Origin: an uncultured Pelagibacteraceae bacterium
GTDB lineage: Bacteria; Pseudomonadota; Alphaproteobacteria; Pelagibacterales; Pelagibacteraceae
Length of the DNA: 64,000 nt
Direction: 5' to 3'
Assembly (NCBI GenBank): GCA_902558705.1
Contig: CACEEW010000001.1
Coordinates: forward strand, 105,892-169,891
The position numbers and the translations under genes were made by a program. Below, piece after piece: positions 34,201 to 43,179 of this stretch. Each line of letters starts with the position of its first letter. The stretch's first letter is position 1. The notes beneath the pieces were generated by a model. That model was not told where the DNA came from. It saw only the letters and a program-made list of their open reading frames with translations, and did no database searches.

Positions 34201-35054
34201 TAGATTGCTCCTTTTTTCTCAGTTGGTTCTAAATTGTCATAATTCCAAAGTTTTTTTCCAGCTACTATTTTTTTCATTTTACTTACATCAAAATTTTCGC
34301 CAATTTCAGCGACTTTTAATTTTCTCTTTAACCAATCTTGATCACTTTTTGTTAATTCTGAGTCTACAGCATCACTACCATAGGAGCCAATTTGTCCACC
34401 TATAAAAATTGTCCCATCATACATTGAATCACCTAAATTAATTCCTACATCTCCTAGTATTATAATCCTTCCTCTTTGCATCATAAATCCAGTGAATGCC
34501 CCGGCATCACCACCAATAATAATTGTTCCACCCTTCATATCTATTCCAGTTCTGGCACCGACACTTCCTTTACAAATTAAATCACCACCTCTGATTGCAG
34601 CTCCAAAACATGATCCTGCATTTTTTTCAATTACAACTTTTCCAGCCATTAAATTTTCTGCACATGACCATCCAACTCTTCCGTTAATTCTAACAATAGG
34701 TCCATCACACGATCCCATTCCAAAATAACCTAAACTTCCTTCGAAAATTAAATTTAATTTATTCAAAATACCAACACCTAAACTATGTTTTCCTTGTGGG
34801 TTTTTAATTACAATTGTTCCATAACCTTGACTCATTAAATTATCAATTTCTTTGTTGGCTTCAGCAGCTGTCATATCTTTAACATCGAGATCAGTTCTTT
34901 TATTAAAATCTACATCATAAGTACCAAAGTAATAAAAATTCTCTGCTTCATCTGGATTGAAGAACTTTTGTTGGGTTCTTCCTGTTAAAACTTCAGTATG
35001 CATACCCATAACTTGGGCTTTTGTTTTTTTCTCAGTACTTTTTAAATTTGCCAT
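34200..35054 (-). CDS. mgsB: Glutamate-synthase C-terminal-domain-type subunit (MgsB/GlxC type)
   Basis: A 284-residue protein built of the GXGXG-type right-handed beta helix that forms the last domain of glutamate synthase. Repeats such as GSLGYFGMGSCDGP, GSVGARTGIDMKGG and GDAGAFTGFMMQRG are visible in about residues 105-220. It has no catalytic residues of its own; it is a structural subunit next to the FMN subunit. It overlaps the amidotransferase subunit by 13 nt and shares 1 nt with mgsC. Confidence 0.85.
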   Translation of the reverse strand: MANLKSTEKKTKAQVMGMHTEVLTGRTQQKFFNPDEAENFYYFGTYDVDFNKRTDLDVKDMTAAEANKEIDNLMSQGYGTIVIKNPQGKHSLGVGILNKLNLIFEGSLGYFGMGSCDGPIVRINGRVGWSCAENLMAGKVVIEKNAGSCFGAAIRGGDLICKGSVGARTGIDMKGGTIIIGGDAGAFTGFMMQRGRIIILGDVGINLGDSMYDGTIFIGGQIGSYGSDAVDSELTKSDQDWLKRKLKVAEIGENFDVSKMKKIVAGKKLWNYDNLEPTEKKGAI

Positions 35055-35986
35055 ACTTTAACCTCACCATCAAAAGGATCATAAGTATCAATTTCTTGTG
35101 GTAAAATTGATCTTATAGCTATTTCTTCTGATCCCATTGCAACTAAATCGTCTGACTCGTATAATACTAATGGTTTAGCTGCCATAGTATCTTTTGCCAT
35201 ACCTAAAGAATTTTTTGTTGCCACAAAGTAAGTAAATACACCATCCAATCCTGTTAAAGACTCTTTCATTCCCTCTTCTAAAGAAGCTCCATCTCTCATT
35301 TTTTCTGCTAAATAAACTGCAATTAACTCAGAGTCACACTCAGACATAAATCTCATACCTTTATTTTCCAAAGATCTTCTGTTGTTCCAATAATTTGTGA
35401 GCTGACCATTATGAACCACAGAAACATCACTAAAAGGGTAGCCCCAAAAAGGGTGGGCAGACTTGATGTCAACTCCAGACTCGGTAGCCATTCTTGCATG
35501 ACCTATTGCATGTGTTCCCACTAATTTATCTAAATTATACCGATCACAAACCATTTTAGCATTTCCAAGATCTTTAATTACTTCTAAGGATTTGCCCATT
35601 GAAAGAATTTCTACACCAGGAATACTTTCAATTTTTTGTGAAAAATTTAATAAATCTTTTTTATCATATTCTATTTCATATCGCAACGAGTAGGGTAATA
35701 TTCTTTCTTCTTTAATTATTTTTGCTCCTAATTCTGAGAGATAACTATCAACAATTTTTTTTCTTTCATCATATACAGACACATCTTCAGCAACTGATGT
35801 ACTTCCTTCTCCAACATTTTCACCCACTTTAAATCTCATAATGAAATTTTTTCCATTTGTATCACCATACAAAGCGTAACCAGTAGAGTCTTCGCCTCTA
35901 TGTTTGAGTGCCTGTAACATTCCTTGAAGCTCATGACCAACTTTTGAAGATTTCCCTCTATGAATTAATCCCGCAATTCCGCACAT
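35042..35986 (-). CDS. mgsA: Class II glutamine amidotransferase subunit (MgsA/GlxB type)
   Basis: A 314-residue Ntn-type amidotransferase. The N-terminal Cys after Met (MCGIAGLIHRG) is the nucleophile; TGYALYG, IGHARMATESG and VVHNGQLTNYW are the glutaminase core. It should release ammonia, or in the methylamine version methylamine, from glutamine or gamma-glutamylmethylamide for the FMN subunit. It lies 20 nt after the glnT gene and overlaps the mgsB-type gene by 13 nt. Confidence 0.86.
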   Translation of the reverse strand: MCGIAGLIHRGKSSKVGHELQGMLQALKHRGEDSTGYALYGDTNGKNFIMRFKVGENVGEGSTSVAEDVSVYDERKKIVDSYLSELGAKIIKEERILPYSLRYEIEYDKKDLLNFSQKIESIPGVEILSMGKSLEVIKDLGNAKMVCDRYNLDKLVGTHAIGHARMATESGVDIKSAHPFWGYPFSDVSVVHNGQLTNYWNNRRSLENKGMRFMSECDSELIAVYLAEKMRDGASLEEGMKESLTGLDGVFTYFVATKNSLGMAKDTMAAKPLVLYESDDLVAMGSEEIAIRSILPQEIDTYDPFDGEVKVWQI

Positions 35987-36005
35987 ACAATTCCTTCTCT
36001 AATTT

Positions 36006-37475
36006 TTATGGTAGACAATCAAGATAAGTATCTAGATCCCACTGAGTAGTTGCACCTAAAAATCTTTCCCATTCATCATTTTTATACCAATGGAAAACTT
36101 TATACATTTCATCAGGCATTGCAGATTTAATTACATCATCCTCTGCCAATCTTTCTAAAGCTTCACCTAAACTTAAAGGAAGTTTTTTTACGTCTTTTCC
36201 TGCCTTTTGAGCTTCATAAATATTTCTAGATTCTGGTGCCGCTGGTTTCATTTTTTTTGTAATACCTTCGTCACACGCTTTTAATAAAGCGGCCCCTAAT
36301 AAATATGGATTATGCATTGAGTCTACAGATCTATATTCAAATCTTCCTGGAGCTGAAACTCTTAAACCGCAAGTTCTGTTTTGATATCCCCAATCTGCAT
36401 AAACTGGAGCCCAAAAACCTTGATCCCATAATCTTCTGTAAGAATTTACAGTCGATGAACCTAAAGCTGTTAAAGCTGGTAAATGTTTCATAATCCCTGC
36501 GATAGATTGTAAACCTATCTTACCTGGTAATTGCATATCATTAGTATCAGGCATAAAAGTATTTGTCCCACCCTCAACATAACCAAAAACCTCTTCAACT
36601 CCTGGTAATTTTTTGTGTCCAAGTTTATTTGTTTTAATTTTTCCACCTTTCCATAAAGACATATTCGTATGACATCCACTGGCTGAAACTCCCATAAAAG
36701 GTTTGGTCATAAAACAGGCAATTAAACCGTGTTCTCTTGCGACTTGAGCACATATTTGTCTATAAGTTGAAAGTCTGTCTGCATTTCTTAAAACATTATC
36801 ATATGTCCAGTTAAGTTCTAATTGACCGGGCGCATCTTCATGGTCACCTTGAATCATATCTAATCCCATTGCTTTTGCATATTCTATTACTTTCATAAAG
36901 ACTGGTCTTAATGACTCAAATTGATCTATGTGATAACAAAATGGTTTTGAAAACCCTTTTCCTGTTGGAGTACCATCTTCATTTTTAGTAAGCCACATCA
37001 TTTCTGGTTCTGTTCCAACTCTTAATTCAAGACCATGTTTTTTTTGAAATTCATCCATGAAAATTCTTAAATTACCTCTGCAATCAGATGTTAAGTGACC
37101 CCCAGGATTTTTTCTTTCTTCTCTATTTCTAAAACAAGTTACAAAAACTCTCCCAACTCTTTTGTCCCATGGTAATTGACAAAATGTTTCTGGATCTGGA
37201 ATACCTACTAGCTCCATAGCCTCTGGGCCATATCCAATATAATTATTATGACGATCTAAGAATAAATTAGCTGTAGCTCCATAAACTAGTTGGAAACCTT
37301 TTTCAGCAGTTCTTTCCCAATGATCAGCTGGAATTCCCTTACCAACAACTCTTCCTGTTACAGAAATAAATTGGTAATAAATGTATGTTATTCCTAATTC
37401 ATTAATTTTTTCTCTTACATTTTTTACTAATTTGGCTCTGCCAGGTTGATTAACATGTTTTTCTAAATCAGTCAT
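36006..37475 (-). CDS. glnT: Type III glutamine synthetase-like protein (GlnT type)
   Basis: A 489-residue glutamine-synthetase homologue, distinct from the GmaS-like protein encoded at 29035. The N-terminus (YIYYQFISVTGRVVGKGIP), LELRVGTEPEMMW, MIQGDHEDAPGQLELNWTYDN and FMGVSASGCHTNMSLW are the ATP and substrate regions; CGLRVSAPGRFEYRSVD comes later. The first gene of the glnT-mgsABC-unknown operon, with an AGGAGA ribosome site. The neighbourhood suggests glutamine or gamma-glutamyl-amide formation for the synthase downstream. Which amine it uses cannot be seen. Confidence 0.85.
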   Translation of the reverse strand: MTDLEKHVNQPGRAKLVKNVREKINELGITYIYYQFISVTGRVVGKGIPADHWERTAEKGFQLVYGATANLFLDRHNNYIGYGPEAMELVGIPDPETFCQLPWDKRVGRVFVTCFRNREERKNPGGHLTSDCRGNLRIFMDEFQKKHGLELRVGTEPEMMWLTKNEDGTPTGKGFSKPFCYHIDQFESLRPVFMKVIEYAKAMGLDMIQGDHEDAPGQLELNWTYDNVLRNADRLSTYRQICAQVAREHGLIACFMTKPFMGVSASGCHTNMSLWKGGKIKTNKLGHKKLPGVEEVFGYVEGGTNTFMPDTNDMQLPGKIGLQSIAGIMKHLPALTALGSSTVNSYRRLWDQGFWAPVYADWGYQNRTCGLRVSAPGRFEYRSVDSMHNPYLLGAALLKACDEGITKKMKPAAPESRNIYEAQKAGKDVKKLPLSLGEALERLAEDDVIKSAMPDEMYKVFHWYKNDEWERFLGATTQWDLDTYLDCLP

Positions 37476-37542
37476 ATGTCTCCTTAAGAATTTTTAGATT
37501 AAAAAGGTAACTGAAAAAAAAACCTATGTCTACTTAGATAAA

Positions 37543-38868
37543 CTAGCTCCAAGGAAATGGACTGTTCGAAGTAGGGTGTAGCTCACCCTTCTCGTATCGG
37601 TTGAATCTAAATGGTTTCAATAAATCACTTTCTTGACCTAAAATTTCTTTTGCAACAAGTTCACCAACACCAATCATTTTATAACCATGATTAGCATCAG
37701 CAATCATATAAACATTTTCTAAAAATCTATCAAAGATTGGAAATGAGTCTGGTGTCATACACCCAAGTCCACCCGAAGGACCTTTTCTATATAAATGAGA
37801 TTTACCTTCAAATCTTTTTTGACAATGAGCTAAAGCCGAACACCACATTTCATTAAATGACTCTGTGGTTTGATACTCTGGAGATTTTACTCCATAAGGA
37901 TCAACATTAACTTTATCGAAATGTTTATCAACTATGTAAGGAGATGTTCCTCCTTGAACACCTAATCCCTCGATATCAGGTTTATAATAAATTCCCCAAA
38001 TTTTTTCTGTAATTAATTTTTTTGTAGTATCAGAATATAAAGGAGCTGTTGAGTCAACATGCACCACAGGTGGTTGTTTACCATCATTTGTTTTTAAAAA
38101 ATCAGGCTCTACTCCTATAATTCCTTCTTGTAGCATCCAGTATTTCCACATATCAGTTTCATGAAATCTTCCATCCTCATCTTTAATCCAAGCTGTTTTT
38201 GGAAGCTCTAACATGTTCCAAAAATCTCTAACCCAAGGACCTGCACCAACAACTATTTGTTCACAGTCTATTGTTCCTTTATCAGTTTCAACCCCTGTTA
38301 CAGCTTTACTATTGCTACCTCTTTTAAATCCAGTAACTTTAACACCCTTAATAACATTAACTCCATTCGTCACTGATTTTTTTTCAAGAGCTTTAATTGA
38401 ATCCTTATTAAATGCATAACCACCTTTTTTTTCATGAAGAACAGATGTTATTCCTTTTGCCTGCCAATCATCAAACATCCCCTTCATATAGTTCATACAA
38501 TCTTTCTCACCTTCTATAAATTCTGACTCGTAACCGATAGCTTTTTGTTGTTCATATATAGAAGCAACATCTTTATGCATTACTTCAGGAGATATCTGAA
38601 GGTATCCTACTGCATTATATTTCCATGCTTTTGGGTCACTTTCCCAAACCGAAACTGAATGAGCCATAAGCTCTCTCATTGCAGGCTGAAAGTAATTATT
38701 TCTTACTACTCCACAAGCAATTCCACTTGCTCCAGCAGCAGTATCATCTTTTTCCAAAACAATTATTTCATCAGGATTTTTATATGTCTCTGAAAGTTTC
38801 CAAGCAGTGCTTAATCCATGAATTCCTCCACCAATTATTACTACTTTTGCTTTTGTCGGTAATGACAT
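37543..38868 (-). CDS. FAD-dependent oxidoreductase, DAO/sarcosine-oxidase-like
   Basis: A 441-residue flavoprotein of the D-amino-acid-oxidase fold. The FAD-binding motif is VVIIGGGIHGLSTAWKL at residues 9-25, with EKDDTAAGASGIACG and IVVGAGPWVRDFW further on, and GGLGCMTPDSFPIFD near the C-terminus. Such enzymes oxidise N-methyl groups of amines and amino acids, or the amine itself. It lies between Tdm/MarR-like genes and the glnT-mgs operon in the same direction, so a methylated-amine substrate such as dimethylamine, dimethylglycine or N-methylglutamate is plausible. No folate domain is present, so the released C1 unit would be free formaldehyde. Not certain. Confidence 0.82.
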   Translation of the reverse strand: MSLPTKAKVVIIGGGIHGLSTAWKLSETYKNPDEIIVLEKDDTAAGASGIACGVVRNNYFQPAMRELMAHSVSVWESDPKAWKYNAVGYLQISPEVMHKDVASIYEQQKAIGYESEFIEGEKDCMNYMKGMFDDWQAKGITSVLHEKKGGYAFNKDSIKALEKKSVTNGVNVIKGVKVTGFKRGSNSKAVTGVETDKGTIDCEQIVVGAGPWVRDFWNMLELPKTAWIKDEDGRFHETDMWKYWMLQEGIIGVEPDFLKTNDGKQPPVVHVDSTAPLYSDTTKKLITEKIWGIYYKPDIEGLGVQGGTSPYIVDKHFDKVNVDPYGVKSPEYQTTESFNEMWCSALAHCQKRFEGKSHLYRKGPSGGLGCMTPDSFPIFDRFLENVYMIADANHGYKMIGVGELVAKEILGQESDLLKPFRFNRYEKGELHPTSNSPFPWS

Positions 38869-38907
38869 CTAATGAATTTTATTTTTAGCAGAAGTTAAAT
38901 ATATAAT

Positions 38908-38925
38908 TTTTTATATATATAAAAA
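38908..38925. repeat. Perfect A/T palindrome between FAD-oxidoreductase and MarR-like genes
   Basis: TTTTTATATATATAAAAA, an 18-bp perfect palindrome about 40 nt upstream of the FAD oxidoreductase start and 30 nt after the MarR-like gene's stop. It could be an operator of the regulator, a weak terminator, or simply A/T-rich spacer. Confidence 0.4.
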
Positions 38926-38958
38926 GTATAAGTAATAAATATAGTAATGAAATTTTCT

Positions 38959-39309
38959 TTAGAAACTGAGATTTTTTAATGTTTGGATATATAAATTAAA
39001 TTCATCAATAAAAGATTTGCTTGGCCTTATGAATTTTTTTCGTTGATCATTTGATCCTTTTTCAAGAAAAAAGAAGCCTTTTTCACAAGCTTCATTAATC
39101 ATTAATGCTGACTTTGGCCTAGATGTTTTAAATAGTTTTGTCTTAAGCTCTTCAACAGTCAAATGCTCTTTATATTTAAATGCATGCATAACCAACAACA
39201 TCATATGATAATGAGATGGAGATTTTCTAAAAAAATAATTACTAGACATATGGGAAAGTTTCATTTGATCCTCCCAAAATTCTAATAAATCTTTAGTTGT
39301 TTTTGCCAT
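38959..39309 (-). CDS. MarR-like winged-helix protein
   Basis: A 116-residue predicted DNA-binding protein. The helical N-terminus leads to a winged-helix core, HLTVEELKTKLFKTSRPKSA with the recognition helix, then a wing-like segment ending GSNDQRKKFIRPS, close to the MarR 'DxR' wing. It is short for MarR (usually 140-150). It shares one base with the tdm stop, so it is translationally coupled, and may regulate tdm or the downstream oxidoreductase. The ligand is unknown. Confidence 0.6.
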   Translation of the reverse strand: MAKTTKDLLEFWEDQMKLSHMSSNYFFRKSPSHYHMMLLVMHAFKYKEHLTVEELKTKLFKTSRPKSALMINEACEKGFFFLEKGSNDQRKKFIRPSKSFIDEFNLYIQTLKNLSF

Positions 39310-41645
39310 TAGGATTTTACTCTAGTCTTTTTAGGGTCGAAATGAGGGAAAGCTACTACTTTGGCAGAAATTCTTTTTTGATGACCATCAATTTTACCAA
39401 CTTCAACTTCAGTGCCCTCACTTGAGTATTGAGTATCGATTCTACATAAAGCTATATTCTTATTTAAAGTTGTAGATAAACAGCCACTTGTTATTACACC
39501 TACTTGAGATCTACCAACATGTACACAATCACCATGTCCAGATGCCTCTTTACCAATAAGCTCAAGACCTACAAGTTTTTTTTGAGGATTTATCTTTCTC
39601 TCTTTCAGAACTTCTTTGCCAATAAAATCCTCTTCCTTTGTTTTTAATGGAACAGCAAAACCTATCCCAGCCTCAAATGGATCCTGTTGACCATCAAATT
39701 CATTACCAAATAAAATTAAACCTGCTTCAATTCTTAATTTATCTAAAGCGGCAAATCCTGCTGGTATTAGACCATCATCTTTTCCAGCTACCATTAGTTT
39801 ATCCCAAACTTCAGGAGCATGTTTTGGATGACACCATATTTCATAACCAAGTTCACCAGTATATCCTGTTCTTGATACAATTAATGGAATACCTTGAAGT
39901 TCTTCGACTCTACAAACAGTAAATCTAAACCATTCTAATTCATCAATAGAAGGTTGGGTAGGTGGAGTAAAAATTATTTTTTTTAATATTTCTCTGCTTT
40001 TTGGTCCTTGAATGGAAACATTACTTATCTGATCTGTAGAATTTTTTATACTTACTTTATAATTTTTCTTTTTTGCAATTTCTTTTAACCATTCTCCTGA
40101 ATATTCATCACCACATATCCATCTGAAACCAGTTTCACTTAATCTTAATAAAGTACCATCATCAAACATCATTCCATTTTCATAACACATAGCAGAGTAA
40201 ACAACTTTACCAACTGAAAGTTTTTTTATGTTTCTTGTCAGCGTATAATTCATTAATTCCTCAGCATCGGGTCCAATGATTTCGAATTTTCTTAATGATG
40301 AAAGATCAATTAAAACAGCCTTCTCTCGACACGCAGTATATTCTTCAACTAAACCATGTTTAGTGTAATCATTTGGTAACCAAAATCCCCTAGTATCAAT
40401 AAAGTTTCGAGTTAATTTTGAAGTTCTATCGTGAAAACCAGAATTTCTAGTGAGTTTTTTTTCTGAGTCTGTTTTCATTCTAAAGGCAAACGATTTGGAA
40501 AATTCTTTTTTTTTGTCATATGTTCTAACAAAGATATCAGTTGGATTCCATGAATTGCAAGGATCAATATCACTAGGACATGCTGTGGTTCCGATTGTTA
40601 AATCTTTTAACGCTTTAAACATTACATAATCTCCAGGTCTAGCGTAAGATTCATCGGAAATTACGGAATTAAGACCTGTAGAAGAGGTGTTAAAAAATAA
40701 GTTTATCGCATGCCAACCTTTTTGCTTTTGAACTCCATATTTACTCATTGAGTTTGTTAAATTGTCAGAGCAATTAGGATGGCCGAAGTAACCTACATCT
40801 TCATAATATTTAGAAGTGCAAGCTAAATTAAAAGTATCATGTTTACCAACAGTATCTCTAATAACTTCGACAAGTGGCTCATGATCAGTGTCATAGAATT
40901 TAGAAAATAATCCTGGACCTGGAAAAGTATTACCCATAAATGTTCTGGTAGTCTGCCAATCAAGTCCTTTTTCAATACCTTTATCAAGTTTTTTAGTATC
41001 AAATGCAACAAAGTCTGAACATTGCCTGCCTGCTGGACTAATTACCTGAATGTAATCACCTTCTTTAACTTGATATGAAATACATGTTTGTCTATTTATA
41101 TTTTTTTCGTAATTAGGCTCAAAAACAGGGTCAGGGATAATAGACAATTCTTTGTCCTTAGTAATTTTTGCACGTTTTATAAATATTGTTAAATCACCTG
41201 AAGGATTTTGATCACTAATCAACATTTCATTTTTAGGTGCTGAAAAAATTACATAACATTTGTCTTTTGATTTTAATTTTACTTTCTCACCACTAGGTGT
41301 ATCTTTATCAAAAATAATTGATGATTTAGAATTATTGATATTTAAATTTCTTTTTTTTAATTGAAGTTTAGTTATTAGAGAACTTTCATCATTATTATTT
41401 AATATCTCTTTAATAAAACTTTTTTTAATATTTTCTTTTAAACTTAATATTCCTAATTCAGATTTACCATTTTTATCAAAGCAAATTATTTCACAAATTT
41501 GATCTCCTTCTTCATTAATAATTTCTATTTGATCATCAGGAAAAATTTGCAAACCTGTTAATCCTCCCATATTGACAGTGTGTCTTTCAACTCCAGGTGG
41601 CAACACGTTTAGTCCAGGTTCTTTAATATCTAAAGTAGTAGGCAT
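39309..41645 (-). CDS. tdm: Trimethylamine N-oxide demethylase (Tdm), DUF1989 + GcvT domains
   Basis: A 778-residue two-domain enzyme predicted to split trimethylamine N-oxide into dimethylamine and formaldehyde, with the folate domain able to take the one-carbon unit. The N-terminal half (about 190-370) is the DUF1989 metal-binding domain: YQVKEGDYIQVISPAGRQCSDF, HPNCSDNLT. The C-terminal half (about 410-770) is GcvT-like: ACREKAVLIDLSSLRKFEI, NVSIQGPKSREIL and SRTGYTGELGYEIW. This architecture is that of Tdm as described in methylotrophs and SAR11. The flavin monooxygenase Tmm is not in the window. The gene diverges from the betaine-binding protein gene. Confidence 0.85.
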   Translation of the reverse strand: MPTTLDIKEPGLNVLPPGVERHTVNMGGLTGLQIFPDDQIEIINEEGDQICEIICFDKNGKSELGILSLKENIKKSFIKEILNNNDESSLITKLQLKKRNLNINNSKSSIIFDKDTPSGEKVKLKSKDKCYVIFSAPKNEMLISDQNPSGDLTIFIKRAKITKDKELSIIPDPVFEPNYEKNINRQTCISYQVKEGDYIQVISPAGRQCSDFVAFDTKKLDKGIEKGLDWQTTRTFMGNTFPGPGLFSKFYDTDHEPLVEVIRDTVGKHDTFNLACTSKYYEDVGYFGHPNCSDNLTNSMSKYGVQKQKGWHAINLFFNTSSTGLNSVISDESYARPGDYVMFKALKDLTIGTTACPSDIDPCNSWNPTDIFVRTYDKKKEFSKSFAFRMKTDSEKKLTRNSGFHDRTSKLTRNFIDTRGFWLPNDYTKHGLVEEYTACREKAVLIDLSSLRKFEIIGPDAEELMNYTLTRNIKKLSVGKVVYSAMCYENGMMFDDGTLLRLSETGFRWICGDEYSGEWLKEIAKKKNYKVSIKNSTDQISNVSIQGPKSREILKKIIFTPPTQPSIDELEWFRFTVCRVEELQGIPLIVSRTGYTGELGYEIWCHPKHAPEVWDKLMVAGKDDGLIPAGFAALDKLRIEAGLILFGNEFDGQQDPFEAGIGFAVPLKTKEEDFIGKEVLKERKINPQKKLVGLELIGKEASGHGDCVHVGRSQVGVITSGCLSTTLNKNIALCRIDTQYSSEGTEVEVGKIDGHQKRISAKVVAFPHFDPKKTRVKS

Positions 41646-41688
41646 CTTTTATAAATATTTAGAATTATATTATATAAATATCTATGTG

Positions 41689-41717
41689 TTGACTATCCTA
41701 TTAGTAAAGCACATAAT
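41689..41717 (+). promoter_or_regulatory. Promoter of the betaine-binding protein gene
   Basis: TTGACT, a 17-nt spacer and CATAAT, each 5/6 to sigma70 consensus, about 30 nt before the ATG, followed by a perfect AGGAGG (41737-41742) 4 nt before the ATG. On the opposite strand TATAAT-like sequences could serve tdm. Confidence 0.65.
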
Positions 41718-41746
41718 ATTAAGATTAACTAGTACTAGGAGGAATA

Positions 41747-42712
41747 ATGAAAAACAAACTACCGTTAATTATCGGTGCGATTGTTGTCATAGCGGGTCTT
41801 GCTTTCTTCATGGGTGGAGGAGACAAATCTGCAAAAAAATCAGGCAGCGACAGTGCTGAGCCTATAGTTATTGCAACTCATAACTGGTCAAGCCAAGTGG
41901 TTATGGCTCATGTTATTGGGGGAATTTTAGAATCTATGGGCAACAATGTAAAATATGTACCAGCAGATTCACAAGCTGTTTACGAGTCAATTAGAATTGG
42001 TGATGTAACATTAGCCCACGAGGTTTGGGAATCCGCTTTTGGTAAATCTTTTGATACAGCTAGAGAAAAGGGTGGTGTATTAGACTGGGGTGATCATGAA
42101 GCAAGAACAATTGAGGATATGGGTTATCCTGATTGGGCGGCTAAATATTGTCCAGGCTTACCAGATTGGAATGCTTTAAAAAGTCCAGACTGTGCTAAAG
42201 CGTTTGCTACACCAGACTCTGGTGGAAAAGGACGTATGTTAGAAGGTCCACAAAGCTGGCATGGAGATCTAATCCCTCAGAGAATAGAAGCTCTTGGATT
42301 GGGTGACTTATGGACTGTTAAGTTTGCCGGTGGTGCAGATGCATTATGGGCAGAACTTAAAGCAGCTGAAGCTGAAGGAAGAGGAACTATTATCTTTAAC
42401 TGGACACCAAACTTTACAGATGGAAAAGGATTTACTTTTATTGATTTTCCACCGTACTATGATGGTTGCAGACCAGTTGATGGTGGTGATGGTAAATGTG
42501 GAGCTCCGGACGGTTACTTGAAAAAAGCCGTTAATGAGAATTTCCCAAAAACTCATCCTAATGCAGCAGCAATGTACAAAAAATTATCATTTAACACTAG
42601 TCAAATTGGAGCAATGGCTGCTTTAGTTGACGAAGATAAAATGACTCACGAAGATGCTGCTAAAAAATGGTTAGCTGATAACAAAAGTGTTTGGGAGAAG
42701 TGGACTAAGTAA
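41747..42712 (+). CDS. opuAC: Glycine-betaine-type substrate-binding protein (OpuAC/ProX family)
   Basis: A 321-residue periplasmic binding protein for quaternary ammonium osmolytes. An uncleaved or signal-type hydrophobic helix (about 5-22) precedes a Gly/Ser/Lys linker, then the mature domain ATHNWSSQVVMAHVIGGILESMG. Trp/Tyr-rich segments typical of the betaine-binding aromatic cage appear in HEVWESAFG, GPQSWHGD and FNWTPNFTDGKGF. It has a strong promoter and AGGAGG, and a terminator follows, so it is probably expressed at a higher level than the permease. The ATPase and permease genes are 1 kb downstream, after two unrelated-looking genes. Confidence 0.9.
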   Translation: MKNKLPLIIGAIVVIAGLAFFMGGGDKSAKKSGSDSAEPIVIATHNWSSQVVMAHVIGGILESMGNNVKYVPADSQAVYESIRIGDVTLAHEVWESAFGKSFDTAREKGGVLDWGDHEARTIEDMGYPDWAAKYCPGLPDWNALKSPDCAKAFATPDSGGKGRMLEGPQSWHGDLIPQRIEALGLGDLWTVKFAGGADALWAELKAAEAEGRGTIIFNWTPNFTDGKGFTFIDFPPYYDGCRPVDGGDGKCGAPDGYLKKAVNENFPKTHPNAAAMYKKLSFNTSQIGAMAALVDEDKMTHEDAAKKWLADNKSVWEKWTK

Positions 42713-42743
42713 CCACTTTCTTTAAACCACAAATAAATTAAAT

Positions 42744-42777
42744 TCTCCCCTAGTTTTACTAGGGGGGATTTTTTTTT
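42744..42777 (+). terminator. Strong intrinsic terminator after the betaine-binding protein gene
   Basis: TCTCCCCTAG pairs with CTAGGGGGGA (one U-G pair) around a 5-nt loop, followed by nine T. It lies 32 nt after the binding-protein stop and separates it from the MORN and transporter genes. Confidence 0.9.
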
Positions 42778-42801
42778 AAATTTAATATATTTTATTTTTA
42801 G

Positions 42802-43179
42802 ATGAAAAAAATTTTAACATATATCTTTTTGAGCTTAATAATTTCAAATACGAGTTTTGCAAAAAAGTCGGGTTGTACAAATGGCGATTGTAATAATGGA
42901 TTTGGAACCTGGACTTATACGGATAAGACAACTTATGTTGGGCAATGGCAAAATGGTTCAAAAAAAGGAAAAGGTATTGAGACTTGGCCTAACGGGTATG
43001 TCTATGAAGGTGAATTTAATGATAGTAAATGGCATGGTGAAGGAACCTTAAAATTTCCAGATGGATCTTCTTACAGTGGAGAATGGAAAAATAATAAGAT
43101 GCATGGAAAAGGAATTTTTAAATGGTCAGATGGAAAAGTAATTAAGGGAACATGGAAGGAAGGGGATTATGTTAAGTAA
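42802..43179 (+). CDS. Exported MORN-repeat protein
   Basis: A 125-residue protein with a signal peptide (about 1-20, ending TSFA) and four MORN repeats: YVGQWQNGSKKGKGIETWPNG, YEGEFNDSKWHGEGTLKFPDG, YSGEWKNNKMHGKGIFKWSDG, and a final partial one. MORN repeats form beta-hairpin arrays that bind lipids or other proteins. The exact role is unknown. It lies between the betaine-binding protein and the rest of the transporter, and overlaps the next gene by 11 nt. Envelope location is likely from the signal peptide. Confidence 0.82.
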   Translation: MKKILTYIFLSLIISNTSFAKKSGCTNGDCNNGFGTWTYTDKTTYVGQWQNGSKKGKGIETWPNGYVYEGEFNDSKWHGEGTLKFPDGSSYSGEWKNNKMHGKGIFKWSDGKVIKGTWKEGDYVK

